In this document: one piece after another, positions 9,309-18,725 of the stretch | Numbering within the stretch: the first letter of the stretch is position 1 | How the letters are laid out: each line of letters opens with the position of its first letter | Origin: Brevundimonas halotolerans | Lineage (GTDB): Bacteria > Pseudomonadota > Alphaproteobacteria > Caulobacterales > Caulobacteraceae | Length of the DNA: 64,000 bases | Reading direction: 5' to 3' | Assembly: GCF_003730275.1 (NCBI RefSeq) | Contig: NZ_QTTA01000023.1 | Coordinates: 56,968 to 120,967 of the forward strand | Program-made: the position numbers and the translations under genes | Notes under the pieces: generated by a model | Told to the model about the DNA's origin: nothing | Database searches by the model: none | Seen by the model: the letters and a program-made list of their open reading frames with translations, nothing else

Positions 9309-10352
9309 ATGAATCCAGCGACCGCCGCCATCCGCCAGCTTCAGGATGCGCCCTTTCCCGATCCGGTGACCCGCTGGGCCATCGACAGTCTGGTGTCGGA
9401 AGCGCGAAAGCGGCTGGATCGCGAGGCGCCGCACGATGAGGGCGCCTTTGCCCGGTCGATGGCCGAACGCCCGATTGCCGAGCACACCGATGCGGCCAAT
9501 GACCAGCACTATGAACTGCCCCCCGAGTTCTTCGAAATCTGCCTGGGCGCGCGGCTGAAATATTCCTGCTGCCTGTATCCAACCGGCAATGAAACGCTGG
9601 ACGAGGCCGAGGTCGCGGCGCTGGCCGAAAGCTGCGAGCACGCCGGGCTGGCGGACGGCCAGACAATACTTGAGCTCGGCTGCGGCTGGGGCTCGCTCAG
9701 CCTGTGGATGGCCGAGCACTATCCGAAGGCGCGGATCGTGGCGGTGTCGAACAGCCACGGCCAGCGGGGTCACATTGAGGCCCAGGCGCGCGCGCGCGGG
9801 CTCGGCAATCTGACCGTGATCACCTGCGACATGAACGATTTCGAGGCCCCCGCCGATCTGGTGGGTCAGGTGGACCGGATCGTTTCGATCGAGATGTTCG
9901 AACATATGGCCAACTGGCAGGCCCTGCTGACCCGGGCGCGCGGCTGGCTGAAGCCGGACGGGCGGATGTTCATCCACATCTTTACGCACCGCGATGCGCC
10001 CTACCGCTTTGACCACACGGACAACGGGGACTTTATCGCGCAGCACTTCTTTACCGGAGGGGTGATGCCCAGCCGGGGCCTGATCCGTCAGTTCCCCGAC
10101 CTTTTCGAGGTCGAAAACGAATGGACCTGGAACGGCGAGCACTATGCGCGGACAGCGCGGCACTGGCTGGCCAATATGGATCAGAACGCCGACCGCGTGG
10201 CCGAGCTGATGGCGGAAACCTATGGCGAGGATGCGCGCCTGTGGACGCGGCGCTGGCGGCGGTTCTATCTGGCCACGGCGGGCCTGTTCGGAAATGACGG
10301 AGGCCGCACCTGGGCGGTCAGCCACTATCGCCTCAAGCCCGTGGCGGGCTGA
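9309..10352 (+). CDS. Cyclopropane-fatty-acyl-phospholipid synthase family methyltransferase
   Basis: 347 residues with the ATG at 9309; a TTG three bases earlier is the alternative. The family signature DQHYELPPEFFEICLGARLKYS and the SAM-binding loop ILELGCGWGSLSLWM (about 119-133) are present, with catalytic-type FEHMANW following. It should transfer a methylene or methyl group from S-adenosylmethionine to unsaturated phospholipid acyl chains at the membrane. Divergently transcribed from the FAD/DUF1365 pair and followed 16 bp later by a DUF2177 gene. The particular lipid product is unknown. Confidence 0.88.
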   Translation: MNPATAAIRQLQDAPFPDPVTRWAIDSLVSEARKRLDREAPHDEGAFARSMAERPIAEHTDAANDQHYELPPEFFEICLGARLKYSCCLYPTGNETLDEAEVAALAESCEHAGLADGQTILELGCGWGSLSLWMAEHYPKARIVAVSNSHGQRGHIEAQARARGLGNLTVITCDMNDFEAPADLVGQVDRIVSIEMFEHMANWQALLTRARGWLKPDGRMFIHIFTHRDAPYRFDHTDNGDFIAQHFFTGGVMPSRGLIRQFPDLFEVENEWTWNGEHYARTARHWLANMDQNADRVAELMAETYGEDARLWTRRWRRFYLATAGLFGNDGGRTWAVSHYRLKPVAG

Positions 10353-10368
10353 GCAAGGGGAGAGCACC

Positions 10369-10785
10369 ATGTTGAAATATCTGGCCGGTTATCTGGGCGC
10401 GGGTCTGGCATTTGCGGCGATCGATGCCGTGTGGCTGACGACCATGACCAATCGTCTCTACAAGCCGATCCTGGGACCGATCCTGGCGGACAAGCCGGAC
10501 ATGAAGGCGGCGGTGGCCTTCTATCTGATCTACATCGGCGGCATCGTGTTCTTCGCGATTTCGCCGGCGCTCCGGGACGGTGGACTGGGGCGGGCGGCGC
10601 TGAACGGCGCGGTCCTCGGCTTTGTCGCCTATGCCACCTATGACCTGACCAATCAGGCGACGCTGAATGTCTGGTCCAGTCGCCTGACCTTGATCGATCT
10701 GGCATGGGGCACGGTGTTGACCCTGTCGGCGTCGAGCATCGGCTATCTCGCCGCGCGCTGGGCCGAGAACCGCCTCGGCGGCTGA
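10369..10785 (+). CDS. DUF2177 family membrane protein
   Basis: 138 residues. The frame is open further upstream, but the ATG at 10369 follows a purine-rich site (aaggggagagcacc) and lies directly after the methyltransferase stop. It has four predicted membrane helices and the family blocks AIDAVWLTTM and YATYDLTNQATLNVW. DUF2177 proteins recur next to CFA-type methyltransferases and flavin oxidoreductases; their role is unknown. Confidence 0.85.
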   Translation: MLKYLAGYLGAGLAFAAIDAVWLTTMTNRLYKPILGPILADKPDMKAAVAFYLIYIGGIVFFAISPALRDGGLGRAALNGAVLGFVAYATYDLTNQATLNVWSSRLTLIDLAWGTVLTLSASSIGYLAARWAENRLGG

Positions 10786-10898
10786 CGCATTTTAACCCTG
10801 TTGTTCGCCACAGGCGCGCAAGCCCTGTTCTGAGCCATCGGATCGGTTAATCTGTCGGCGAGGCTCGGGTTGAGCCGCAGTATTCGTCGGGGGACGGC

Positions 10899-11777
10899 GT
10901 GCGCGCTGGCATCAATGCGTTGACGGTGGCCTTTGTGGTCGGGGTTCTGGCAGGCCTGCTGCTGACCCCGGACGGTCGCGCCTGGCTGAGCCATCCGACC
11001 CTCATGTTTGGCGGGCAGGCCAATGCGTCGGCGACGGCCGCCGAGACCGCAGCCGCTGAGGCCCCGGCCGAGGTGGAAGCCCCGGTCGCCCCCACCAGCA
11101 GCCTCAAGAGCCGCTATGCTGACGGCAGCCTGACCATCGGCGTGTTCGGGGACTCCATGGCCGACGGCCTGTGGGCGGCGCTGTACCGCGATCTTGGCGA
11201 TCTGGACGGCGTCGATGTGGTCAAGTTCAGCGAGGTCTCGACCGGCCTCAGCCGCTATGACTATGTCGACATCCAGGCCAAGAGCACGCGCCAGCTGGCC
11301 GAGCAGCCGGTCGATGTCGCCATCATCCTGTTCGGCACCAATGACGCCCAGGCAATCGTCATCGACGGCCAGATCCATCCGTTCGGCAGCGACGGCTGGA
11401 AGGCCGCCTATGCCCAGCGGGTCGACAATCTGGTCGGACTGATGCGGTCCCGCGGGGCCGAGGTCTACTGGGTCGGGCTGCCCCGCATGAAAAGCAGCGG
11501 CTTTGACGGGCGGATGACGATCATCAACGACGTCGTCGAGGCGCGCATGACGGCGCTGGGTGTGCCCTATTTCGACACCGTGCCCCTGACCTCGAACGAG
11601 GCGGGTGGCTATGAGGCCTATCTGAGCGATCAGGATGGCCGCAGGCGCCTGATGCGCGCCGGCGACGGCATTCATATGAGCATGAGCGGCTATCTGCGCA
11701 TGGCCGATCCCGTCGCTGACCGGTTGAAGGCCGACTTGGGCGTGGCAGAGGCCGAGGCCGTTACGGCGACGCCCTGA
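10899..11777 (+). CDS. SGNH/GDSL-type hydrolase, membrane-anchored (DUF459-like)
   Basis: 292 residues, GTG start. One N-terminal membrane helix (about 5-22) and an Ala/Glu/Pro linker place the catalytic domain in the periplasm. SGNH blocks are visible: GVFGDSMADGLW (nucleophile Ser, about residue 84), ILFGTNDAQ (Gly-Asn block) and DGIHMSMSGY (Asp-His block). It is followed by a second SGNH protein and an MBOAT acyltransferase, the layout of envelope O-acylation systems, so acyl transfer to or removal from a cell-wall or exopolysaccharide sugar is the likely job. The substrate is unknown. Confidence 0.82.
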   Translation: MRAGINALTVAFVVGVLAGLLLTPDGRAWLSHPTLMFGGQANASATAAETAAAEAPAEVEAPVAPTSSLKSRYADGSLTIGVFGDSMADGLWAALYRDLGDLDGVDVVKFSEVSTGLSRYDYVDIQAKSTRQLAEQPVDVAIILFGTNDAQAIVIDGQIHPFGSDGWKAAYAQRVDNLVGLMRSRGAEVYWVGLPRMKSSGFDGRMTIINDVVEARMTALGVPYFDTVPLTSNEAGGYEAYLSDQDGRRRLMRAGDGIHMSMSGYLRMADPVADRLKADLGVAEAEAVTATP

Positions 11778-11780
11778 TCG

Positions 11781-13070
11781 ATGATGGTCCGGGCCGCTGC
11801 GGCAGCTATGATTCTCTCCCTGACGGTGGGCCTGTCGGCCTGTCGCGCGCAGACGCCTTATGTGCCGGTCGAGCGCCCTTCGCCGGGTGAGACGCTCTGT
11901 GGCACGCCGATCTGCGGGCCCGAATTCCTGGCATCTGCATTCCTGAAGCTGGAGGCGGCTGACGGCACGGGCGCCGGTCGCATCCACATTCTGCAGATCG
12001 GTGACAGCCATACGGCGGGCGACCAGATCAGCGGTCAGGTGCGCAGCCGAATGCAGGCCCGTTTCGGGCGCGGCGGGCGCGGCATCCTGCCGCCCGGCCT
12101 GCCCTATGTCGGCTATGCGCCGCGTCAGGTGAGCGTCGCGGCGACCGGGGCCCGCTATCTGCCGGCCCCCTTGATCGCGGGCGGCACGCGCGTGCCCATG
12201 GGACTGGCCGGCGGGCAGGGGCGGCTGGAGACCGGGGACCACCTGTCGATCATCCTCGATCCGGGCGTGCCCCTGACGACGCTCGGCGTCTGCGGTCAGG
12301 CCGGACCGGACCGGGGCACGCTGCAGATCGTCCCTGACATCGGTCTGCCGCAGGCCATCGCCTTTCGCCGGGAGAGCGCCGGGCCCCTGTGTGCCGAGGT
12401 GGCTCTGTCGCCCGGCGATGCAAACCTGACGCTGGTGGCCGTGGACACGCCGGTGGTGCTGGACGATGTCCGGCTGTGGGGAAAAGGGGGCCTCAGCCTG
12501 TCGAACCTCGGCGTCGTGGGTTCGACCCTGATGGATCTGGAAGGCCGGGATGCGGCGACGGTCGAGACCCAGCTGCGCGCCGATCCACCGGACCTGATCC
12601 TGCTGGCCTATGGCACCAATGAGGGGTTCGACGACGATTTCGATCCGTTGGCCTATGAGCAGGTGCTGCGACGCCGGATCGCCTCGCTGAGACAGGTCGC
12701 CCCTGATGCCGTCCTGATGATCATGGGCGCGCCGGACGGACTTCGCCGCCGCCAGACCACCCCCGGTCCGCAACGCTGGTCACAAAGCTGTGGCAGCGAG
12801 GGCGAATGGCAGGCGCCGCCCGCCCTCGCACTGGTCCGGGATGTGCAACGCCGGGTATCCGAAGACTTGGGTGTGGCATTCTGGGACTGGTACGGGCGTA
12901 TGGGCGGGGCATGTTCGGCGGATCGACTGGCAGGCACTGGCGAGCCGTTGATGCGTGGCGACCGGGTGCATTTCACCGCGACCGGGGCCGAGTGGATCGG
13001 TGACATCCTCGCCGACGATCTGATGTCCACCTACGACGGCTGGCGTGCCGGCCGCACGGGAGGAGACTGA
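11781..13070 (+). CDS. Second SGNH/GDSL-like protein, putative lipoprotein
   Basis: 429 residues. The N-terminus is hydrophobic and ends in VGLSAC, a lipobox-like signal, so it is probably periplasmic and lipid-anchored. SGNH blocks: HILQIGDSHTAGDQ (about 70-83), LLAYGTNEGFDDDF and DRVHFTATGAEWIG. Only 3 bp separate it from the upstream SGNH gene and 3 bp from the MBOAT gene. Having two SGNH proteins beside one MBOAT recalls AlgJ/AlgX-type pairs, where one passes an acyl group and the other places it. That parallel is inference. Confidence 0.8.
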   Translation: MMVRAAAAAMILSLTVGLSACRAQTPYVPVERPSPGETLCGTPICGPEFLASAFLKLEAADGTGAGRIHILQIGDSHTAGDQISGQVRSRMQARFGRGGRGILPPGLPYVGYAPRQVSVAATGARYLPAPLIAGGTRVPMGLAGGQGRLETGDHLSIILDPGVPLTTLGVCGQAGPDRGTLQIVPDIGLPQAIAFRRESAGPLCAEVALSPGDANLTLVAVDTPVVLDDVRLWGKGGLSLSNLGVVGSTLMDLEGRDAATVETQLRADPPDLILLAYGTNEGFDDDFDPLAYEQVLRRRIASLRQVAPDAVLMIMGAPDGLRRRQTTPGPQRWSQSCGSEGEWQAPPALALVRDVQRRVSEDLGVAFWDWYGRMGGACSADRLAGTGEPLMRGDRVHFTATGAEWIGDILADDLMSTYDGWRAGRTGGD

Positions 13071-13073
13071 TCG

Positions 13074-14477
13074 ATGCTGTTTCCGACGCTCGCCTTCGGC
13101 GTCTTCTTCCTGTTCGTCTATTTCACCTCGTGGTCGCTGGACCGTGAGAATGGTCGTCGCAAGGTGTTCCTGCTGCTGGCCAGCTGGTTCTTCTATGCCC
13201 AGTGGGACTGGCGGTTTGTCGGCCTGCTGATCCTGTCGGCGGTGCTGAACTGGGGCGTCGCCGCCCTGATCGCCCGCAACGACAATGCCACACAGCGCAA
13301 ATGGCTGGTGGCGCTGGGCGTGCTGGTCAATCTGCTGATCCTGGGCTTCTTCAAATACTACGGCTTCTTCATCGAACAGATGGCCGATCTGCTGACCCAG
13401 GTCGGGTGGGAGCGGGATCTGCCGCTGTTGCAGGTGGTGCTGCCGGTCGGGATCAGCTTCTTCACCTTCCAGGGCATCAGCTATGTCGTGGACGTGCATC
13501 GCCGAACGGCCGAGCCGGCCGACAGCCTGCTCGACGTGATGTTGCTGATGAGCTTCTTCCCGCAACTGGTGGCCGGCCCGATTATCAGGGCCTCTGACCT
13601 GTTGCCGCAGTTTGCCAGATCCCCGCGTCTGACGCGCGAGGCGGCGACGCTGGGTCTGCTTCTGATCGTCTGGGGGCTGTTCAAGAAGACGATCGTTGCC
13701 TCGGAGCTGTCCGTCAATCTGGTCGATCCGGTCTTCTTTGACCCGTCGGCCTATGGAGCGTTCGACATCGCCGCAGCCGTGTATGGCTATGCGGTCCAGA
13801 TCTATTGCGACTTCTCGGCCTATTCTGACATGGCCATCGGGACCGGCCTGCTGCTCGGCTATTCCTTCCCGCGCAACTTTGACCAGCCCTACCGGGCCTC
13901 CTCGATGCAGCAGTTCTGGCGCCGCTGGCACATCAGCCTTTCCAGCTGGCTGCGCGACTATCTGTATGTGCCGCTTGGCGGGGGCAAGAAGGGCCTGTGG
14001 TCGTCAAGCCTCAATGTGATGATCACGATGTTGCTGGGAGGGCTGTGGCACGGGGCTGCCTGGACCTTCGTCGCCTGGGGGGCACTGCACGGCGGGGTTC
14101 AGGTGATCGAGCGGCTGGGCCGTGCCGCCTTCGGGGGACGAAAGGTGATCCCGACGGCGGTCGGCGTGCTGGTCACCTTCCACATCGTCTGCCTGGGCTG
14201 GATCCTGTTCCGGGCCGAGACCTTTGAGCTCGCCTGGGCCATGCTTGAGGGACTGGGACGGATGGGTCCGCTGGCCGTAACCACGCCCTTCATGCTGGGC
14301 CTGATCGTCATCGGTCTGGGCATGCACTGGCTGCCGCCGCGCGCGGCCGAGGGGCTGGCGCTGCGGCTGAAGGCGGCACCGTCGCTGACGCTGGGCCTGC
14401 TGGTCGGAGCGGCCTTCCTGCTGGTCGAGGCCATGCGCCCGGACGGCGTGGCCCCGTTCATCTATTTCCAGTTCTAG
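13074..14477 (+). CDS. MBOAT family O-acyltransferase (AlgI/PatA-like)
   Basis: 467 residues with about ten membrane helices. Family blocks include the N-terminal FPTLAFGVFFLFVYFTSW, the region YCDFSAYSDMAIGTGLLLGY (about 244-263), FWRRWHISLSSWLRDYLYVPLGG and the catalytic histidine in LWHGAAWTFVAWG (about 323-335). Such proteins move an acyl group, usually acetyl, from a cytoplasmic donor across the inner membrane to periplasmic SGNH acyltransferases. Operon position behind two SGNH genes supports this. Confidence 0.92.
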   Translation: MLFPTLAFGVFFLFVYFTSWSLDRENGRRKVFLLLASWFFYAQWDWRFVGLLILSAVLNWGVAALIARNDNATQRKWLVALGVLVNLLILGFFKYYGFFIEQMADLLTQVGWERDLPLLQVVLPVGISFFTFQGISYVVDVHRRTAEPADSLLDVMLLMSFFPQLVAGPIIRASDLLPQFARSPRLTREAATLGLLLIVWGLFKKTIVASELSVNLVDPVFFDPSAYGAFDIAAAVYGYAVQIYCDFSAYSDMAIGTGLLLGYSFPRNFDQPYRASSMQQFWRRWHISLSSWLRDYLYVPLGGGKKGLWSSSLNVMITMLLGGLWHGAAWTFVAWGALHGGVQVIERLGRAAFGGRKVIPTAVGVLVTFHIVCLGWILFRAETFELAWAMLEGLGRMGPLAVTTPFMLGLIVIGLGMHWLPPRAAEGLALRLKAAPSLTLGLLVGAAFLLVEAMRPDGVAPFIYFQF

Positions 14478-14493
14478 GGGAGGGTAGAGCACC

Positions 14494-15045
14494 ATGGCCG
14501 ATCATCCCGACGACCCCAAAGATCCTCGCGACCCCCAGGATCCCGTCGATCCGTTCCCGACTGATTTCCCTCAGCCTCCGCCGTCGCGCTTCCCGCCGGT
14601 CGGACAGGAGATCATGCCGCCGGTCGAGACCCCGGCCTCGCCGCCGGCGGATCCGGTCGATCCGCCCAGCGACTGGAATGCCGGCGCCGATGCTCACGAC
14701 CTGCCGCTGGACACAAAGCGGCCCAGTCGGCTGAAAGTCCTGGGGCAAATGGCCTTTCCGCCGCCGCCGCCCGCCGACGAAGAGGTCCTCGCCGCGCGCG
14801 ACCGTCGCTGGACCACTCGGGTGATCCTGGTCGTCGCCGTCTTCATGTTGGTCTTCAACGGGGCCTCGATCCAGAACTGGGCGCGGCAGCAGGCGCCGAA
14901 CTGGTTCACCGTCACCGTGCAACAGGTGGCCGATGTCTGGATGACCCAGGTGTCGCAACTGGGTGCCGACCGCCCGCGTCAGGCCATCCGCGACGCCTAT
15001 CAGGACGCCCACGACGCCCGCTTTCCGGGGCAGGACCCGGCCTGA
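14494..15045 (+). CDS. Proline/aspartate-rich single-pass membrane protein
   Basis: 183 residues, unrecognised family. The first 100 or so residues are rich in Pro and Asp (repeating DDPKDPRDPQDPVDPF-type units), with no signal peptide. One membrane helix (VILVVAVFMLVFNGASI, about 109-125) is followed by a short tail. The low-complexity part should be cytoplasmic. It is the last gene of the SGNH-SGNH-MBOAT run, 16 bp after MBOAT, so it may be an accessory or scaffold of that system. Confidence 0.75.
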   Translation: MADHPDDPKDPRDPQDPVDPFPTDFPQPPPSRFPPVGQEIMPPVETPASPPADPVDPPSDWNAGADAHDLPLDTKRPSRLKVLGQMAFPPPPPADEEVLAARDRRWTTRVILVVAVFMLVFNGASIQNWARQQAPNWFTVTVQQVADVWMTQVSQLGADRPRQAIRDAYQDAHDARFPGQDPA

Positions 15046-15130
15046 GGTAATCGCGCGCTTGACCCGCGCGACCCCCGGCCCCTAGCTTGCCGCGCCCTTG
15101 CAGTCGGGGCGCTTTATCGGGGTGGATCAC

Positions 15131-17611
15131 ATGCGGCGTCGTCACTGGATGAATGGACTTTCGGCTCTGGCGGTGATGACCGCTTTCCCGGCGATGGCGC
15201 TGGCGGCGATGGCCCCTTCGGCCGTGCTGGCCCAGGCGGCCGCCACCGACCCCGTCGTCTATCAGCAGCCGCCGGCCCCGATCGCCCAGATCCTTGACAC
15301 TCTGCCCAGTCCGGCGCCAAGCCTGAGCCCGGACAGCGACACCCTGGCCCTGTTCGATCGCTCGAATCTGCCGCCGATTTCGGAGCTGGCCGAGCCCATG
15401 CTGCGGCTGGGCGGCTATCGCATCAATCCGCGCAACACCGGCCCGGCCAACAGCCGGGTCAGCTGGCTGACAGGGCTGAGCCTCAAGGGTCTGGACGGCG
15501 CCGAGGCCGAGGCCGTTGCCCTGCCCGAGGGCGCGCGCTTCACCTCGCCAAGCTGGTCGCCGGACGGGAACGGCATCGCCTTACTGATGGATGAGCCCGA
15601 GGGCCTGGCCCTGTGGGTGGTGGATGTCGACAGCCGCGAGGCGCGTCGCCTGACCGCCCCGGTGATCAATGCGGCCGCCGGCACGGGTATCGACTGGCTG
15701 CCTGACAGCTCCGGGCTTTTGGTCCGGGCCATCCCGGAGGGCCGCGGCGCCGCCCCCGACGTGACCCGTCCGCCGTCCGGCCCGATCGTCGAGGAAAGCA
15801 TGGGCCGCGCCGCGCCGGTCCGTACCTATCAGGACCTGCTGTCCAGCCCGGGCGACGAGGCCCTGTTCGACCACTATTTCACCAGCCAGCTGATGCTGGT
15901 GCCGCTGGACGGCCCGGCAAAGCGGATCGGCCAACCCGGCGTGATCCTGGATGCCTCCCTGTCGCCGGACGGGCGCTTCATTCTGCAGACCGTGGCCAAG
16001 CGGCCCTACAGCTATGTCGTGCCCGCGCGCCTGTTCCCGGCCGATGTCGTGGTCACGGACCTGAACGGTCAGCCGGTGCACAGGGTCGCCGACCTGCCGC
16101 TGCGGGACAATGTGCCGACGCCGTTCGATGCCGTGCCAACCGGCCCGCGCTCGGTCCAATGGCGGGCCGATGCCGACGCCACCCTGGTCTGGGTCGAGGC
16201 GCTGGACGGGGGCGATCCCGCCAATGAGGTCGCCGCCCGCGACCGCGTGCTGATGCTGGATGCGCCCTTCAGCGGTTCGCCGACCACCCTGATCGACCTG
16301 CCGGAACGCTATGCCGGCATCCAGTGGGGGCGCGACGACGTCGCCCTGGTCAACACGCGCTGGTTCAACACCCGCCACGAGATGCGCTTTGTCGTCGACC
16401 CGTCCAACCCGGGTGAGGGGCGCAAGCTGATCGATCGCAACTATCAGGATCGCTACAACGATCCGGGCTCTCCGGTCATGGAGGACAATGGTCGCGGCCG
16501 CGCGGTGATCCAGTTCGCGAATAACGGCTCTGCCATGCTGATGTCGGGGCAGGGGGCGACGCGCGAGGGCGCCTATCCCTTCCTCGCGGCCGTGGACCTT
16601 GGGACCGGCGAACAGACCGAGCTGTGGCGCTCGGCCCCGGGTGAGTATGAGACCCTTGTCGGCATTCTGGACGACGAGGGCACGCGCCTGGTGACCCGCC
16701 GCGAGACCCTGACCGAGCCGGCCAATATCCAGCTGCGCGACCTGTCGGACGGCAGCCGCACGGCCCTGACGGCCTTCCCCGATCCGGCGCCGCAACTGGC
16801 CAATGTCACCCGCCAGCTCATTACCTATGAGCGCGCCGATGGCGTGCAGCTGTCGGGCACACTGTATCTGCCCGCCGGCTATGACAAGGATCGCGACGGC
16901 CCGCTGCCGCTGATCATGTGGGCCTATCCGGCCGAGTTCACGGACGCCAGCGTCGCCGGCCAGGTGGTCGACACCGGCAACCGGTTCGTGCGTCCGGGCG
17001 GCTCCAGCCACCTGTTCCTGCTGACCCAGGGCTATGCCATCCTCGACAACCCCTCCATGCCGATCATCGGCGTCGACGGGGCTGAGCCCAATGACACCTA
17101 TATCGAACAGCTGTCGGCCTCGGCGTCGGCAGCGATCGATGCTGTGGTCGAGATGGGCGTGGCGGACCGGGACCGGATCGCCGTCGGGGGCCACAGCTAT
17201 GGTGCCTTCATGACGGCCAATCTGCTGGCGCACACCGACCTGTTCCGGACCGGGATTGCGCGGTCGGGGGCCTACAACCGCACCCTGACCCCGTTCGGAT
17301 TCCAGGCCGAGCAGCGCACCTACTGGCAGGCCGGCGACACCTATACGGAGATGTCACCCTTCACCTATGCCGATCAGGTCAATGAGCCGATCCTGCTGAT
17401 CCACGGCGAGGCGGACGACAACTCCGGCACCTTCCCGGTCCAGTCCGAGCGCTTTTATGCGGCGCTGAAGGGCCACGGGGCGACGGTTCGCTATGTTGTG
17501 CTGCCGCTGGAGGCGCACGGCTATCGCGCGCGCGAGTCCGTCGGTCATACCTTGTGGGAAATGACCCGCTGGCTGGACCAGTACGTCAAGAACGCCGGCC
17601 CCCGCGAGTAG
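15131..17611 (+). CDS. Secreted S9 family (glutamyl-endopeptidase-like) serine peptidase
   Basis: 826 residues from the ATG at 15131, chosen because a GGGGTGG site precedes it and a signal peptide follows directly (RRRHWMNGLSALAVM to VLAQAAA). A beta-propeller-like middle region (about 60-560) leads to a C-terminal alpha/beta-hydrolase domain. Catalytic motifs: GGHSYGAF (Ser about 688), IHGEADDNSGTFP (Asp) and LEAHGYRARES (His). The last two resemble the S9D glutamyl endopeptidases rather than classical prolyl oligopeptidase. Likely periplasmic peptide degradation. It appears to be monocistronic. Confidence 0.88.
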   Translation: MRRRHWMNGLSALAVMTAFPAMALAAMAPSAVLAQAAATDPVVYQQPPAPIAQILDTLPSPAPSLSPDSDTLALFDRSNLPPISELAEPMLRLGGYRINPRNTGPANSRVSWLTGLSLKGLDGAEAEAVALPEGARFTSPSWSPDGNGIALLMDEPEGLALWVVDVDSREARRLTAPVINAAAGTGIDWLPDSSGLLVRAIPEGRGAAPDVTRPPSGPIVEESMGRAAPVRTYQDLLSSPGDEALFDHYFTSQLMLVPLDGPAKRIGQPGVILDASLSPDGRFILQTVAKRPYSYVVPARLFPADVVVTDLNGQPVHRVADLPLRDNVPTPFDAVPTGPRSVQWRADADATLVWVEALDGGDPANEVAARDRVLMLDAPFSGSPTTLIDLPERYAGIQWGRDDVALVNTRWFNTRHEMRFVVDPSNPGEGRKLIDRNYQDRYNDPGSPVMEDNGRGRAVIQFANNGSAMLMSGQGATREGAYPFLAAVDLGTGEQTELWRSAPGEYETLVGILDDEGTRLVTRRETLTEPANIQLRDLSDGSRTALTAFPDPAPQLANVTRQLITYERADGVQLSGTLYLPAGYDKDRDGPLPLIMWAYPAEFTDASVAGQVVDTGNRFVRPGGSSHLFLLTQGYAILDNPSMPIIGVDGAEPNDTYIEQLSASASAAIDAVVEMGVADRDRIAVGGHSYGAFMTANLLAHTDLFRTGIARSGAYNRTLTPFGFQAEQRTYWQAGDTYTEMSPFTYADQVNEPILLIHGEADDNSGTFPVQSERFYAALKGHGATVRYVVLPLEAHGYRARESVGHTLWEMTRWLDQYVKNAGPRE

Positions 17612-17698
17612 GGGGCAGGTGCCGCATACCGTCAGTTTTCGACAGGTGTGCCATGACGGCTGACCGTTCCATCCTTCCTCATCAGCAGGGAGGCTGGA

Positions 17699-18103
17699 AT
17701 GGCGGTTCAATCATATCTGAAGGCAGGCGCGGCGGCTCTGGTGGGGGCGCTGTCGCTGTCGGGCTGCATGTCGCTGATCACCGGGGGGGACCTGATCCGC
17801 GAGGGGGAGCCCATGGCGCGGTTCACCTTCGAGAACCGGTCGCAGAGCCAGCCGTTTGACACCATCCTGATCTCGACCTGTGATGCCTCGTCCTATGGCC
17901 TCGACCGGCTGCCCGAGGGCGTGGTCGTGCGCCCGGGGCAGTCCTACAGCTGGGACGTCTCGGCCGGCTGCTACGACATCATGGTCGGCAATGTCGGTGA
18001 CGGTTCGACGCCGGGCAAACGTATCCGGATTCCCGCCAATACGCGCTTCACCCTGTACTATACGGGGGAGGGGTCCGACCCCTATCGGCAAGAGGTTCGC
18101 TGA
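17699..18103 (+). CDS. Small putative lipoprotein
   Basis: 134 residues, family not recognised. The N-terminal signal ends in a good lipobox (LSLSGC, Cys about 23). The remainder is beta-rich, with two cysteines (TCDASSYG and AGCYDIMVG) that could pair. A purine-rich ribosome site (cagcagggaggctgga) precedes the ATG. No operon partner is evident; the next gene begins 140 bp later. Confidence 0.75.
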   Translation: MAVQSYLKAGAAALVGALSLSGCMSLITGGDLIREGEPMARFTFENRSQSQPFDTILISTCDASSYGLDRLPEGVVVRPGQSYSWDVSAGCYDIMVGNVGDGSTPGKRIRIPANTRFTLYYTGEGSDPYRQEVR

Positions 18104-18242
18104 CGGCGGCAGGTTCGGCGAAACGACCCCCCGCGGGTAGATTCTTACCACCAAGGTATTTCTGCGAGAAGTTATGCCGGATTCCGATCGCCCGGTACAC
18201 AATGCCTTTGAACACGTTCACCCGGGGGCATAAAGGAGGGGG

Positions 18243-18725
18243 ATGGCATTTGAACCTGTTCCGCTTCAACCGCTGGAGCGCGGCTATCTCAGGGTCTTGC
18301 GCATTCGATCAGCCCTCGGCTGGTTGATCGCTTTGGCGGTGGCGGTGGCGGTCGATGTGTTCCTGCACTGGCGCACAGACATTTCGCCCGGTTTCGTTGT
18401 CGGAGCCGTCGGCCTGTTTGGCGTGGTCTCGATCATATTCCTTGTCCCGCGTCGCTGGCGGCGCTGGGGTTATGCCTTCACGGATCGCGAGCTGCACGTC
18501 GCCTATGGCTGGTTCACGCGGGTCTACACCGTCGTCCCGGTCTCTCGCGTTCAACACATCGACGTAAGCCAGGGGCCGATCGAGCGGAGTGCTAACGTTG
18601 CGACCCTGATCCTGCACACGGCTGGGACCGAGAACAGCCTGGTGGCGCTCTCGGGCATCAGTCGCCAGCGGGCCGAGGACATCCGCGATGTGATCCGCAG
18701 CCGGATCAGCGACGCGCCCTGGTGA
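18243..18725 (+). CDS. PH-domain membrane protein, YdbS-like
   Basis: 160 residues. Two membrane helices (about 20-60) are followed by one bacterial PH domain (bPH2/DUF304; YAFTDRELHVAYGWFTRVYTVVPVSRVQHIDVSQGP). An AAGGAGG site lies just before the ATG. The gene overlaps the next gene by 4 bp. Paired YdbS/YdbT-type proteins are inner-membrane proteins of unsettled function; in Bacillus homologues protect against certain secreted antimicrobials. Confidence 0.85.
   Translation: MAFEPVPLQPLERGYLRVLRIRSALGWLIALAVAVAVDVFLHWRTDISPGFVVGAVGLFGVVSIIFLVPRRWRRWGYAFTDRELHVAYGWFTRVYTVVPVSRVQHIDVSQGPIERSANVATLILHTAGTENSLVALSGISRQRAEDIRDVIRSRISDAPW

Noticed and set aside
15581..17233. Long minus-strand frames antisense to the S9 peptidase and similar ones elsewhere (for example 10743-12773, 35794-37617)
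   Set aside because: They run opposite genuine domain-bearing genes, are low in recognisable motifs and are expected by chance in GC-rich DNA.
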